Assembly: GCA_963619325.1 (NCBI GenBank)
Contig: CAVEVQ010000009.1
Location: 5,013 to 69,012 of the forward strand
DNA from: UBA1181 sp963619325
GTDB taxonomy: Bacteria > Bacteroidota > Bacteroidia > Bacteroidales > Paludibacteraceae
Direction of reading: 5' to 3'
Length of the DNA stretch: 64,000 nt
This document shows positions 17,608-26,482 of this stretch, one piece after another. Each line of letters starts with the position of its first letter. The stretch's first letter is position 1. Position numbers and translations under genes: made by a program. The notes beneath the pieces are model-generated. The model ran no database searches. It saw nothing but the letters and a program-made list of their open reading frames with translations, and had not been told where the DNA came from.

Positions 17608-18690
17608 ATGATAGTGGCGTTCTCTTTGATGGTTCATAAAGCGGACGACGAGCGTGTCGCACATCAAGAGGCGACGGCTTTGCGTGCGAAGGGCGATATT
17701 GTGCATATTTTTTCTACCTATCTGATGCAGGATAAAAGTAGGTCGGAGCGTTGCCAATGGTTGCAAGCGCATTTGGAGCAGTGTTGCCCGGATGTGATTA
17801 TTTGTGACACGCCAATCTCAGTGACAGTGGCGAGAAAGGCGAAAAAGAAGATAGAAAAGTCTAATAGGAAAATTACAAAAGTGCTTTACGATATAACAGA
17901 ATGGTATCCGTCAAAGAAAAATCTTCGGGGGTATGGTGTGCTGATGCGTATGGTGCGTTTTTTCGCTTTGGCTTTTTTGCATGTTAAGGCTTCTTTCCTT
18001 TCGGATGCGTTTTTGTTGGGAGAATATTATAAAGCGTTGCCTTGCAAATTTTTGTTTCCTCGTAAGAAAAAACTGCTGTTGTCTTATTATGCGACGATAG
18101 GAAATGTTAAAAGGTATCCGGCAAAAAAATCATTGAGAAAATCTTGCTCTTTTTATTATTCAGGAAATTTGACGGAGGAGAAAGGTTTTTTTAGAGTGGT
18201 GGATGTGGCGAAAAAAGTGGCAGAAAAACGTCCGGATACGGGTTTCTGTTTGAATGTTGTCTCTTCAGGGAGAATAGATGCAAGGGAAGAGATGCCGTCG
18301 AATCTGCGGATTTCGTATCATGATTGGATGCCTTTTGACACGTTCTGCGAGACAATAGGAGAGCATGATTTGTTCTTTGATCTGCGAGACGACGATATTG
18401 AGAACACCCATTGTCTGCCTATCAAAATGTTCTATTATATGGCGGCAGGACGGCCGATGATATACTCCGATTTGAAAGCGATTCGTCGGGGTGTCCCTGA
18501 ATTCGAAGAGATGGGAGTCGCTGTGAAGCCGATGGAAATGGAACATTCTGTGGATGCCGTTTTACGTTATCTTGACGATGATGAACTCTATCAAAAACAT
18601 TGCCGAAACGCATTGCGGTTGTCGGATGAAAAATATAATTGGGAACGAATAGAAGTATCTTTTGTGAATTTCATCCATTATGGCATTTGA
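17608..18690 (+). CDS. Glycosyltransferase, GT4-like
   Basis: A 360-residue protein with the two-Rossmann architecture of GT-B glycosyltransferases. The C-terminal half shows the group 1 pattern: FYYSGNLTEEKGFFRVVDVAKK (donor-site glycine loop and Lys, about 185-205), DLFFDLRDDD, and PIKMFYYMAAGRPMI with an acidic residue at the expected E-x7-E region (EFEEMG). The N-terminal half is less conserved and has a hydrophobic patch (about 112-135) that may dock on the membrane. It overlaps the flippase gene by 11 bases, so the two are co-translated, suggesting that it adds a sugar to a lipid-linked glycan that the flippase exports. The donor sugar is unknown. Confidence 0.75.
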   Translation: MIVAFSLMVHKADDERVAHQEATALRAKGDIVHIFSTYLMQDKSRSERCQWLQAHLEQCCPDVIICDTPISVTVARKAKKKIEKSNRKITKVLYDITEWYPSKKNLRGYGVLMRMVRFFALAFLHVKASFLSDAFLLGEYYKALPCKFLFPRKKKLLLSYYATIGNVKRYPAKKSLRKSCSFYYSGNLTEEKGFFRVVDVAKKVAEKRPDTGFCLNVVSSGRIDAREEMPSNLRISYHDWMPFDTFCETIGEHDLFFDLRDDDIENTHCLPIKMFYYMAAGRPMIYSDLKAIRRGVPEFEEMGVAVKPMEMEHSVDAVLRYLDDDELYQKHCRNALRLSDEKYNWERIEVSFVNFIHYGI

Positions 18691-19894
18691 CTTGAGAAAA
18701 AACATAGTGATGACGGTGTTGGGGAAGAGTGCCATACTCTTGTCCAATTTCCTTGTCGTTGTGCTGACGGCTCAATTGTGGGGGGCAGAAGGACGGGGAA
18801 ACGTGGCTATGTTTATGGCGGATATAGGTTTGTTGGCCATTGTCTCCAATGTGTTCACGGGTAGCAGTGTCTCTTATTACTTGAATAAGGTGGCGGAAAG
18901 GCGACTCTTTCTGATGGCATTGTCGTGGGTTTCTGTCCTGTCACTGATAGGAGCATTTCTTTTCCATCTGTTCGAGCAAGAGGATTTTTCCCTGCTTTTT
19001 TTTGTAATATCTTTTGTCTTAGGTGTTTATTCTTTTTACAATTCTGTGTATATAGGAGACCAACGCATAGGTCTTTACAATGCGTTGACTGTTCTTCAAC
19101 CAGTGCTTGCTTTGGTTCTTATGTTGCTTGTCTATTGGACGGTTGACGATAGTTGTAGAGCCTATTTTATAGGGTATGCGCTGTCTGCATCTGTATTGGC
19201 AATCTATAGTTTTGTGAAAGAAAACGGGAAGAAAAAGTGGGAGCGTTTTACAAAAGAAGAGTTCTTTCAATCTCTCAAATTTGGATTTCAAACGCAGTTG
19301 AGTGATTTCCTCCAATTTTTCAATGCAAGGCTAAGTTACTATTTCTTAGCCTATTACGTTGGAAATGCAAGTGTGGGGGTCTTTTCTATATGTGTCTCTT
19401 TGTCTGAGGCGATGTTGGTGGTTGGAAGGAGCATCTCGATGGTGCAATATTCACGTCTGTTGGAACAAAATACAGATAAAGAGGAGGCGAGGAAAGGGAC
19501 GAACCAGGTGTTGAAACTTTGTTTCTTCGTCACGTCGGGTGTTTTGGTGGTGGTCAATTGCTTGCCTGCGCAGTTGTATGTCTGGGTCTTTGGTCCTGAA
19601 TTTGAGTCGGTCAAGATGTTGCTTTTGTGTTTGTCTCCTGGGATTCTCTTGGGCAGCTTGGCAGACATTATCGGACACTATTTTTCGGCGATGGGGCAGT
19701 TGCGTGTGTTAGTGGTGAAATCTCTTGTCGGTGTTTTCGTAACAACGGCTTTGTCTATGATAATAATCTCGAAATGGCAGATTGAAGGGGCTGTGATAGT
19801 AAATTTAACTGCAAATGTTGTAACTTCGTTGGTGCTTTTCTTATCCTATAGAAAAGACAATTTTGAAAATATAAAACTATGGCAAAGCAAGTAG
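18680..19894 (+). CDS. Wzx-like polysaccharide flippase
   Basis: A 404-residue integral membrane protein with about twelve hydrophobic segments spread evenly along its length, typical of the MOP/MATE superfamily polysaccharide exporters (Wzx). Early KSAILLSNFLVVVLTAQLWG and GAEGRGNVAMFMADIG resemble the start of Wzx proteins, and the basic loops lie on the cytoplasmic side. It would flip undecaprenyl-linked glycan across the inner membrane. Its ATG overlaps the end of the glycosyltransferase gene (ATGGCATTTGA) and its stop overlaps the next start by 16 bases. A full O-antigen or capsule cluster is not present around it. Confidence 0.8.
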   Translation: MAFDLRKNIVMTVLGKSAILLSNFLVVVLTAQLWGAEGRGNVAMFMADIGLLAIVSNVFTGSSVSYYLNKVAERRLFLMALSWVSVLSLIGAFLFHLFEQEDFSLLFFVISFVLGVYSFYNSVYIGDQRIGLYNALTVLQPVLALVLMLLVYWTVDDSCRAYFIGYALSASVLAIYSFVKENGKKKWERFTKEEFFQSLKFGFQTQLSDFLQFFNARLSYYFLAYYVGNASVGVFSICVSLSEAMLVVGRSISMVQYSRLLEQNTDKEEARKGTNQVLKLCFFVTSGVLVVVNCLPAQLYVWVFGPEFESVKMLLLCLSPGILLGSLADIIGHYFSAMGQLRVLVVKSLVGVFVTTALSMIIISKWQIEGAVIVNLTANVVTSLVLFLSYRKDNFENIKLWQSK

Positions 19895-21099
19895 TACCTA
19901 TTACCCTGTTGACGGGTTATTTGGGTAGCGGAAAGACTACCTTGGTGAACCACATTCTTTCTAACAAGAAAGGGTTGAAGATTGCGGTTATTGTGAATGA
20001 TATTGGCGAGGTGAATATTGATGCCTCTTTGATTCAGAAGGGGGGAGTGGTAACACAGAAAGATGATAGTTTGGTCGCTCTTCAGAACGGTTGTATCTGC
20101 TGTACTTTGAAAACGGATTTGATCAAGCAAATCACGGATATCACGGAGACGAATAAGTTCGACTATATTGTAATCGAGGCAAGCGGAATTTGTGAGCCTT
20201 TCCCTATCGCTAATACAATTGTTTCTATCTCCAACATGGCACGCAAGTATCATTTACCTGATATTTGTCGTTTGGACTGTGTTGCAACGGTCGTCGATGC
20301 GTTGAGAATCTCTAAAGAGTTCTCTAACGGTTCTGACTTGACGAAGGAGGTGGATGAAGAGGACATTGCTAATCTCGTGATTCAACAGATTGAGTTCTGC
20401 GATGTGATTATCTTGAATAAGGTGAGTGAGGTGAGCGCTGAGGAACTCAGTTCGGTGAAGGCGGTTGTGAAGAAATTGCAGCCTCATGCCGAAATCATTG
20501 AAGCGGACTATGCGAAGGTTGACTTGGATAAGATCATTGACTGCCACCGCTTTGATATGGATAAAATCTCTGTCTCTGCAGGTTGGATAGAGGAAATTGA
20601 GAAGGATGCTGTGTGTAGAGACGAAGAGGATGAGCATGACGAACACGAACATCATCATGACGACGAGGATGACGACGAACATGGACACCACCACCATCAC
20701 CATCATCACCATGACCATGAAGGCGAGGGTGAGGTAGAAGAGTATGGTATCGGCACATTCGTCTACTATCGTCGTAAGCCAATGAGTTTGAACGCATTCG
20801 ACCATTTCGTTTATCAACAATGGCCAAAGACTATTATCCGTGCGAAGGGACTCACTTACTTCAAGGATAATGAGGATATGTCATTCCTCTTCGAGCAGGC
20901 TGGCACGCAGAAAACGCTTCAAGAGGCGGGACAGTGGATTGTAACTGCTCCAAAAGAAGAACGTGAGGCGATGCTCCGTCAAAGTCCGGAGTTGCAAAAA
21001 GATTGGGACGAGAAGTATGGAGACAGAATGGTCAAGATTGTCTTCATCGGGAAGAATATGGATAAAAAGGCTATTTGCGAGGCATTGGATAAAGTGTGA
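19879..21099 (+). CDS. CobW/YjiA-family GTPase with histidine-rich loop
   Basis: A 406-residue G3E GTPase. Walker A GYLGSGKT is at residues 13-20, the family-defining CxCC motif (C72, C74, C75) is intact, and the N[KR]xD-like element is seen in IILNKVSEV. Residues about 250-284 are an almost pure His/Asp/Glu tract containing nine consecutive histidines. The CobW_C domain follows (FVYYRRKPMSLNAFDHFV onward). Such proteins act as metal chaperones or insertases for zinc, nickel or cobalt, with the His tract as a likely metal reservoir. The start overlaps the flippase stop by 16 bases, but a functional link between the two is doubtful. Confidence 0.9.
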   Translation: MAKQVVPITLLTGYLGSGKTTLVNHILSNKKGLKIAVIVNDIGEVNIDASLIQKGGVVTQKDDSLVALQNGCICCTLKTDLIKQITDITETNKFDYIVIEASGICEPFPIANTIVSISNMARKYHLPDICRLDCVATVVDALRISKEFSNGSDLTKEVDEEDIANLVIQQIEFCDVIILNKVSEVSAEELSSVKAVVKKLQPHAEIIEADYAKVDLDKIIDCHRFDMDKISVSAGWIEEIEKDAVCRDEEDEHDEHEHHHDDEDDDEHGHHHHHHHHHDHEGEGEVEEYGIGTFVYYRRKPMSLNAFDHFVYQQWPKTIIRAKGLTYFKDNEDMSFLFEQAGTQKTLQEAGQWIVTAPKEEREAMLRQSPELQKDWDEKYGDRMVKIVFIGKNMDKKAICEALDKV

Positions 21100-21145
21100 T
21101 TTTATTCATGGTTGATGATTTTTGGTAAATAGTGAATATCGTGAA

Positions 21146-21178
21146 AAAAGCGCAAGACTACACTCGTCTTGCGCTTTT
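21146..21178. terminator. Bidirectional terminator
   Basis: A perfect 13-bp stem (AAAAGCGCAAGAC at 21146-21158 with its complement at 21166-21178), with T-rich ends on both strands, sits between convergent genes. Confidence 0.85.
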
Positions 21179-21201
21179 CGTTTGTCAAAATGTAAAATGT
21201 T

Positions 21202-21942
21202 TTAGAAGCCAAAAGACTCTTTAATGTAGTCCCAATAGATTTTTGAGAAATAATCTCCGTCTTTTTTTGTGTACCGAATGTCGGTGAAGATTTGGGCGAG
21301 AGTCTCTTTTTGATTGATTTCTACAAAATTTTTGTTGAATGCCAGTTCTTCTTTTGGGGTGTAAATACGGTTGATGTCAGCCTCTGTGTAATCTTTGTAG
21401 GTTTCGTTATGTACAAAGCCTTCAACAGCGATGCGGTCGGATTGTTCTGGCATTTCGTCTGGATAGCCCACGGTGATGGTGGTGATGGGAACGACGAATT
21501 TAGGGAGACAGAGTGTTTTGCTGATTTGTGGCGCGTTATAGGTGGTTGTGCCTAAGAAACATAGTCCTAAGCCCTCTTCTTCGGCGAGCGTGGCGAAATT
21601 TTGCGCTAATAGCATTGTGTCGATGGCTCCCGTCATGAATGATTGAAAATTGTCGTAGCCTGGAACAGCCTTACGCTGTTCACACCACTTGTTGAAACGG
21701 TTGTAGTCGGCGCAGAATGTCAACACGACAGGTGCGCCAGTGACCTGTGGTTGGTTGAAGTGCGCTGGGGCTAATTCTGCCTTTTTCGCCACGTCTTTGG
21801 TCACAATGACGCTGTAGAGCTGCATGTTGCCAGTCGTTGAGGCTTTGGAGGCTGTCTCTAATAAATCATTAATAAGAGATACGGGAACGTCAGTTTGTTT
21901 GTATTTGCGAATAGTACGACGATTCTTTATTGATGAAATCAT
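21202..21942 (-). CDS. Nitroreductase-family FMN oxidoreductase (NfsA/FRP group)
   Basis: A 246-residue flavoprotein. The N-terminal RRTIRKYKQTDVP and STTGNMQLYSVIV motifs bind FMN phosphate, and LCFLGTTTYNAPQ together with TVGYPDEMPEQSDR match the NfsA/Frp subgroup, which reduces nitro compounds, quinones or flavin with NAD(P)H. The physiological substrate is unknown. It starts 32 bases after dsbD on the same strand, so the two are probably co-transcribed; a redox theme is possible but not proven. Confidence 0.85.
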   Translation of the reverse strand: MISSIKNRRTIRKYKQTDVPVSLINDLLETASKASTTGNMQLYSVIVTKDVAKKAELAPAHFNQPQVTGAPVVLTFCADYNRFNKWCEQRKAVPGYDNFQSFMTGAIDTMLLAQNFATLAEEEGLGLCFLGTTTYNAPQISKTLCLPKFVVPITTITVGYPDEMPEQSDRIAVEGFVHNETYKDYTEADINRIYTPKEELAFNKNFVEINQKETLAQIFTDIRYTKKDGDYFSKIYWDYIKESFGF

Positions 21943-21974
21943 ATTCGTTGATTTTTAATATTTGGTGTTATAAT

Positions 21975-23975
21975 CTATTCTAATCCTTTTTCTAAGAATT
22001 TGATAAATGCTGATATGTCTTCTGAGAAGGCATACGAGTGGTTGAGCGGTTTCCCGTCTTTGTTGATGATGACATAGAAGGGTTGCGCGTTCGCACCGAA
22101 CTTGTGGCGTTGAAGATAACTCCATTTTTCGCCTATTGTTTTGAGTATAAGCGTTTTCCCATTCTCTTCTATGGTCATAGGTTCGGGAAGTTCCGTTCTG
22201 TCGTCGACGAAGAGGGAGACGAGGATATAGTCGTCTTTGATGAGTTTTTTGACTTGTGGGTCGTTCCAGACTGTGGCTTCCATCTTGCGACAGTTTACGC
22301 AGCCGTAGCCTGAGAAGTCTATCAGGATTGGTTTATTGGTCTTTCGTGCGTGTTCTATGGCTTCATCGTAGTCGTCGAAAGTGGCTTCCGTCTCGCTGTA
22401 AAGGTTGAAGTCTTGTGTCCACATAGGGGGGGCAAAGGCACTAATGGCTTTGAGCGGGGCACCCCATAAACCGGGTACAAGGTAGAGGGCAAAGGCGAAG
22501 GTCGCCAATGCGCCGAAAAAGCGGGGTACGGTGATGTTTGTCAAGTCTCCGTCGCTTTCAAACCTGATTTTGCCAAGTATGTAGAGACCCGCAAAGATTG
22601 CGATGACGATCCAAAGCACTAAGAAAACTTCTCTGTCTAAGATATGCCATCCGTATGCCAGATCCGCTACGGAGAGGAATTTGAGGGCGAAAGCCAGCTC
22701 AAAGAAGCCCAGTAGCACCTTCACCGTGTTCATCCAACTGCCAGACCGAGGTGCCTTCTTCATCATGTTGGGAAAGAGGGCGAATAGGGTGAAAGGTCCC
22801 GCCAAGGCGATGGCGAATCCTAACATACCCATGATTGGGGCGAGCATATTGCCTTTCGTGGCGATATGTACCAAGAGCGTACCGATAATCGGACCTGTGC
22901 ATGAGAAAGAAACGATGACGAGGGTGAATGCCATCATGAGGATGCTGAGTAATCCTTTCGTATGGTCGGCTTTCTCTTCGGTGGCGGTACTCCAAGAGGC
23001 GGGCAACGAGATGTTGAACCCACCAAAGAAGGAGATGGCAAAAGCCAACAGTAATGCAAAGAGAAAAAGATTGAATATAGCGTTGGTGGAGAGTGCATTG
23101 AGTGCGTCTGCGCCAAACGTAATGGTGAGCAGCACGCCCAAGCCTACATAGATGACGATGATGGCGAATCCGTAAAGTAGGGCAGATGTTTTTCCTTTAC
23201 CATCTTTCTGATGGAGGAAGAAACTTACCGTCATAGGTATGATAGGCCATACACAAGGAGTGAGGATGGCAAGTAAACCTCCGAGTAGCCCCATAAAAAA
23301 TATGCTCCATATATTGCCGTTCTCGGCATGGGTTTCCTCTCCGAAAGACTGTAGCTCGTCGATTACGGAAGCCCAAGTGTCAGCTTCTAAAGTTGACGAA
23401 GCAGAGCCTGTTGTGGAGTCTATTGTTATGCTGTGATTTATGTTTTCGTCTGTTTTGTCTGTGCCAACGATAGGAAAAGAAAAAGGTGTGGTCGCACTTT
23501 CTTTCTCTTTTGAGGCAGTGCTTGCACCGTGGGCTTTCTTCTCAAAAAGGAAGGGCGCTTTTGTGGGTGGAAGGCAGTTGCTGTTGTCGCAAGCCATATA
23601 TTCGACATAGCCTTTTAAGCGGTAACCGTTGCTGTTCTTTATATGGAATGTTTGTTGGAATGTTACTTCTTTTTCAAACCATCGCAGGTTCATTTGAAAC
23701 ATATCTTCAAACTTTTCAACTGGTTTCTGTTGACTTTTTGCTGAGCCAACGGCGGTTAGGTTGTCATTTCCCTCAATGACGAATTGTGTGGAGACGGGTC
23801 CTCCTTCTTGAAGGTTTTGGTCGTAGACGTGCCAGCCGACGTCGATAGTGGCAGTGTAGGAGACGACAAGGTTGTCTTTGTTTTCATCGCAGGTTATCTT
23901 CCATTTCACGGGTTCTACGATTTGCGCGCAGAGTGTGAGTGGTAGCAAGAGGAGGAATAAAAAAGTGTTCTTCAT
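21975..23975 (-). CDS. dsbD: Thiol:disulfide interchange protein DsbD
   Basis: A 666-residue membrane protein that passes electrons from cytoplasmic thioredoxin to the periplasm. The start at 23975 gives a clear signal peptide (MKNTFLFLLLLPLTLCA). An N-terminal periplasmic DsbD-alpha-like domain (about 20-150) contains AGDNSNCLPP-type cysteines (CDNSNC). The membrane core of eight segments carries LTPCVWPIIPMTVSFF and FSCTGPIIGT, the two redox cysteines of the beta domain. The C-terminal thioredoxin-like domain has GYGCVNCRKME. All three cysteine pairs are present, so it should be active. The promoter box TATATTTG at 24005-24012 is close to the cellulase terminator. Confidence 0.92.
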   Translation of the reverse strand: MKNTFLFLLLLPLTLCAQIVEPVKWKITCDENKDNLVVSYTATIDVGWHVYDQNLQEGGPVSTQFVIEGNDNLTAVGSAKSQQKPVEKFEDMFQMNLRWFEKEVTFQQTFHIKNSNGYRLKGYVEYMACDNSNCLPPTKAPFLFEKKAHGASTASKEKESATTPFSFPIVGTDKTDENINHSITIDSTTGSASSTLEADTWASVIDELQSFGEETHAENGNIWSIFFMGLLGGLLAILTPCVWPIIPMTVSFFLHQKDGKGKTSALLYGFAIIVIYVGLGVLLTITFGADALNALSTNAIFNLFLFALLLAFAISFFGGFNISLPASWSTATEEKADHTKGLLSILMMAFTLVIVSFSCTGPIIGTLLVHIATKGNMLAPIMGMLGFAIALAGPFTLFALFPNMMKKAPRSGSWMNTVKVLLGFFELAFALKFLSVADLAYGWHILDREVFLVLWIVIAIFAGLYILGKIRFESDGDLTNITVPRFFGALATFAFALYLVPGLWGAPLKAISAFAPPMWTQDFNLYSETEATFDDYDEAIEHARKTNKPILIDFSGYGCVNCRKMEATVWNDPQVKKLIKDDYILVSLFVDDRTELPEPMTIEENGKTLILKTIGEKWSYLQRHKFGANAQPFYVIINKDGKPLNHSYAFSEDISAFIKFLEKGLE

Positions 23976-24004
23976 AGCGAATCGTTTTTTTATGTAACGT
24001 TTCA

Positions 24005-24012
24005 CAAATATA
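24005..24012 (-). promoter_or_regulatory. -7 box of dsbD
   Basis: Minus-strand TATATTTG, 29 bases before the dsbD ATG. No good -33 box is visible; the upstream sequence is the terminator of the preceding gene. Confidence 0.4.
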
Positions 24013-24024
24013 GCAAATTGTGGC

Positions 24025-24058
24025 AAAAAAAGAGGGAAGTCCATTCGGGCTTCCCTCT
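24025..24058 (-). terminator. Terminator of the GH5 cellulase gene
   Basis: AGAGGGAAG (24031-24039) pairs with CTTCCCTCT (24050-24058); on the minus strand it is followed by seven T. Confidence 0.85.
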
Positions 24059-24085
24059 AATGTGTCAATATAAGTTTATGAAAAC

Positions 24086-26146
24086 TTATTTCTTGATGAA
24101 TTGTTTAACAACGACGTTGTTGTTAGTATAAACTTTGACGATGTACATACCAGCAACCAAGTTGGAAACTTGAACACTGTTAGTGTTTGCTGAAGCAACA
24201 ACCGCACCGGCGAGGTTGAGAACTTCAACCTTCTCAGCGTCAACATTTACGTTCAAAACGTCCTCTGCTGGATTAGGGTAAACAACTACGTTTTGAGCGT
24301 TAACTTTGGTGTCTTCTGTTGAGGCAATGATCTCGTCGTATGTCTTTCCGGTGTAAGCAGCAGCTTTGGAGAAGTGCATTGGTCCAACGTTACCACCTTC
24401 AATAGAATTATCACCATCGTTTGGAGTTGCCCAAGTGATTGTCAAGACATATTTGCCAGCCTCTCTGACGAGCAAAGAATAATCATCCATAGGTTCTCCA
24501 AAATAATCGCATGGTTTCCACCAACGATATTTATTTTCACTATCATAAGGGTTACCCGACAAATACCATCCATCTACAACGGTTTCAGTACCTGATTTGT
24601 AGAGGGCGTTACCCAATGCTGTACCATCTTCTTTCTTGAGAGAGAATGTTACAATGTCACTACCACCATTGCTAGCAACACCAAATTTGTAATATCCAGC
24701 CTCTTCAACCTCAATTGAATATGCCACCCACTCACCTGGTTCACGCCATCCGATGTTGTATTCTGCCCACTGAACAGTAGAGATAGAAGCAGCTGGTTCA
24801 TAGTCTCCTGGGGCAGTTCCCGCAATAGATGTCAAGTCAACACATTCCTCTGCTCTGTAACTACACCATTGCGCTCCAGCGTAACATTTACTTTTGTTAG
24901 AATATTCACATTTCGGATTTTCAGAAACACATAGTGTTGTATCATCAGCAGTTGAATTTTCTTCATGGTATGCCTTTGCTTCGCCTCCTTTGTCAAAATC
25001 TCCAATTTTGAAATATTTTCCGGAAGGAGATGGAATTACTTGGTAATCTGTATATGGACCCTCAGTTTTGACTACAGTTTTGCAATCTCCGTCTCCACAA
25101 AGTTTTTCTACGATGTACTCTCCAGAAGGAGCAAATGAGTAACTAGAACATTCCTTTAAAGAAGAAGACTCCTCGTCTTTACGACTCCAGTTCCAGAAAC
25201 ACCAGCTGAGTTTTGCTCTACCATCGTTGTCTCCATCACAAACTTGCAAAAGTGAGTTTCCTAATTCAGGACAGATATCATCATAATAATCATACGTACC
25301 GCCTGTTCTTCCTCCTGTGAAGTCAGACACACCCCATTCAGAAACGAACATTGGAACTTTTCCTGCCGCACTCTTCAAGTTAGACAAGAAGCCATAGTGA
25401 GTACAAGAGTAGTAGTGGAATGCGTACAGGATTTTGTCTGAAACATCTGTGCCGTTAATTGACTTAATTGGGTCTGAAGCAGCCTGTCCTGGCAACTGGT
25501 CCCATTGAGGAGTACCACAGATAATCAAAGCGTCTGGATCGTTTGTCAAGATGTGAGGAATAACCTTGGTAGCGTAATTTTTGATATTACTCCAGTCTAC
25601 TTTTCCTGGCTCGTTACAGATTTCGTAGATGACGTGTTTGTATCCTTTCTCTTTGACGTATGCAGACATCACGTCAAAGAAGTTTTCAGCTCCGTATTGA
25701 CTGTAATTGATAGCAGAACCACCATTCAAGTAGCTATTAGGGTCTGCAGCATTGCCGTTTCCATCAGTAGGCAAAACGTGGTAGTCAACGATACAGTAGA
25801 TACCTGCTTTGAAGGCATAGTCAACATAATCTTTCATGTTGGTAGCCAAGGCAGCTTGATTTTGAGCCCAACCACCATCAGACGCATACATAGCTAAACG
25901 AACGATGTTGGCACCCCATTGCTTCATTACATTTACAGCTTCTTGACTCATACACGTTTCTGAGTATTGTAAGCCGAAGGTTGACCAACCTCTCAACTGA
26001 ACTGCGTTGCCACTTTGGTCAGACAACTGCAATCCATTCAATTTCAGTCTTCCGTACTTCTCGATGTAGTCATTGCTCGAGTAGTCGGCTGCGTTCGCTG
26101 CGAAACATGCGAACAACACTGACAAAAAGAATAAAATTTTCTTCAT
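24086..26146 (-). CDS. Secreted GH5 cellulase with CBM6-like region and type IX sorting domain
   Basis: A 686-residue secreted endo-beta-glucanase-like enzyme. Order: signal peptide (1-19, FAANA), GH5 catalytic domain (about 30-345), Cys-rich linker (about 375-425), a jelly-roll carbohydrate-binding region resembling CBM6 (about 440-600; GWREPGEWVAYSIEVEEAGY), and a type A type IX secretion C-terminal domain (about 618-686; YPNPAEDVLNV, LAGMYIVKV-like, ending QFIKK). The acid/base E179 in YEICNEP and the nucleophile E270 in FVSEWG are both present. The tail predicts export through T9SS to the cell surface or medium. Transcribed alone from a strong promoter with a leader of about 190 bases. 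Substrate is likely beta-1,4-glucan; mannan or xyloglucan are possible within GH5. Confidence 0.92.
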   Translation of the reverse strand: MKKILFFLSVLFACFAANAADYSSNDYIEKYGRLKLNGLQLSDQSGNAVQLRGWSTFGLQYSETCMSQEAVNVMKQWGANIVRLAMYASDGGWAQNQAALATNMKDYVDYAFKAGIYCIVDYHVLPTDGNGNAADPNSYLNGGSAINYSQYGAENFFDVMSAYVKEKGYKHVIYEICNEPGKVDWSNIKNYATKVIPHILTNDPDALIICGTPQWDQLPGQAASDPIKSINGTDVSDKILYAFHYYSCTHYGFLSNLKSAAGKVPMFVSEWGVSDFTGGRTGGTYDYYDDICPELGNSLLQVCDGDNDGRAKLSWCFWNWSRKDEESSSLKECSSYSFAPSGEYIVEKLCGDGDCKTVVKTEGPYTDYQVIPSPSGKYFKIGDFDKGGEAKAYHEENSTADDTTLCVSENPKCEYSNKSKCYAGAQWCSYRAEECVDLTSIAGTAPGDYEPAASISTVQWAEYNIGWREPGEWVAYSIEVEEAGYYKFGVASNGGSDIVTFSLKKEDGTALGNALYKSGTETVVDGWYLSGNPYDSENKYRWWKPCDYFGEPMDDYSLLVREAGKYVLTITWATPNDGDNSIEGGNVGPMHFSKAAAYTGKTYDEIIASTEDTKVNAQNVVVYPNPAEDVLNVNVDAEKVEVLNLAGAVVASANTNSVQVSNLVAGMYIVKVYTNNNVVVKQFIKK

Positions 26147-26340
26147 TGTACTTGAAAAATTTGTTTTATAACTTGATTTTTAATCGTTCTTAGGCAGTCG
26201 TAGCTCTCATACAGAATCAGGTCTATGTGTTTTTCTGGAACTGGTTAGAGAACTATCTTCCTATTATACTTCATTCACATCGCGCAACAAGGCGACAATT
26301 CCTTGCTTCGTTTGTGTATACGCACTACATCTTCACATTA
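26147..26340 (-). other. Long 5' leader of the cellulase gene
   Basis: If transcription starts just after the promoter at 26347, the transcript carries about 190 untranslated bases before the ATG. The stretch contains no open frame of note. It has a small hairpin (CAAGG at 26287-26291 with CCTTG at 26301-26305) but no riboswitch pattern that I recognise. Confidence 0.4.
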
Positions 26341-26346
26341 TGGTCG

Positions 26347-26378
26347 CAAATATAGGGGAGTAGAGGGGAATTTGCAAA
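26347..26378 (-). promoter_or_regulatory. Promoter of the GH5 cellulase gene
   Basis: Minus-strand TTTG (26375-26378), 20 bases, TATATTTG (26347-26354) then CGACC. This is one of the best matches in the window. The -33 box lies in the palindrome TTTGCAAA (26371-26378). Confidence 0.7.
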
Positions 26379-26482
26379 TTTTTCTGAAATTTTGAGAGAA
26401 AATATTTTTCTGTTGTAAAAACAAAGGGGAAATGATTTTAGCAAATGTGAAACTTATTTGATAAATAGAAAAATATTATCGC

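Noticed and set aside
20254..20820. A 188-codon minus-strand frame rich in Met and Val opposite the CobW gene
   Set aside because: It is the antisense shadow of the His/Asp-coding tract and does not form plausible domains.
22603..23151. A 182-codon plus-strand frame opposite dsbD
   Set aside because: Antisense shadow; dsbD has all its catalytic motifs on the other strand.
26147..26340. Riboswitch in the cellulase leader
   Set aside because: Only a 5-bp hairpin is seen and no known riboswitch core sequence is recognisable.
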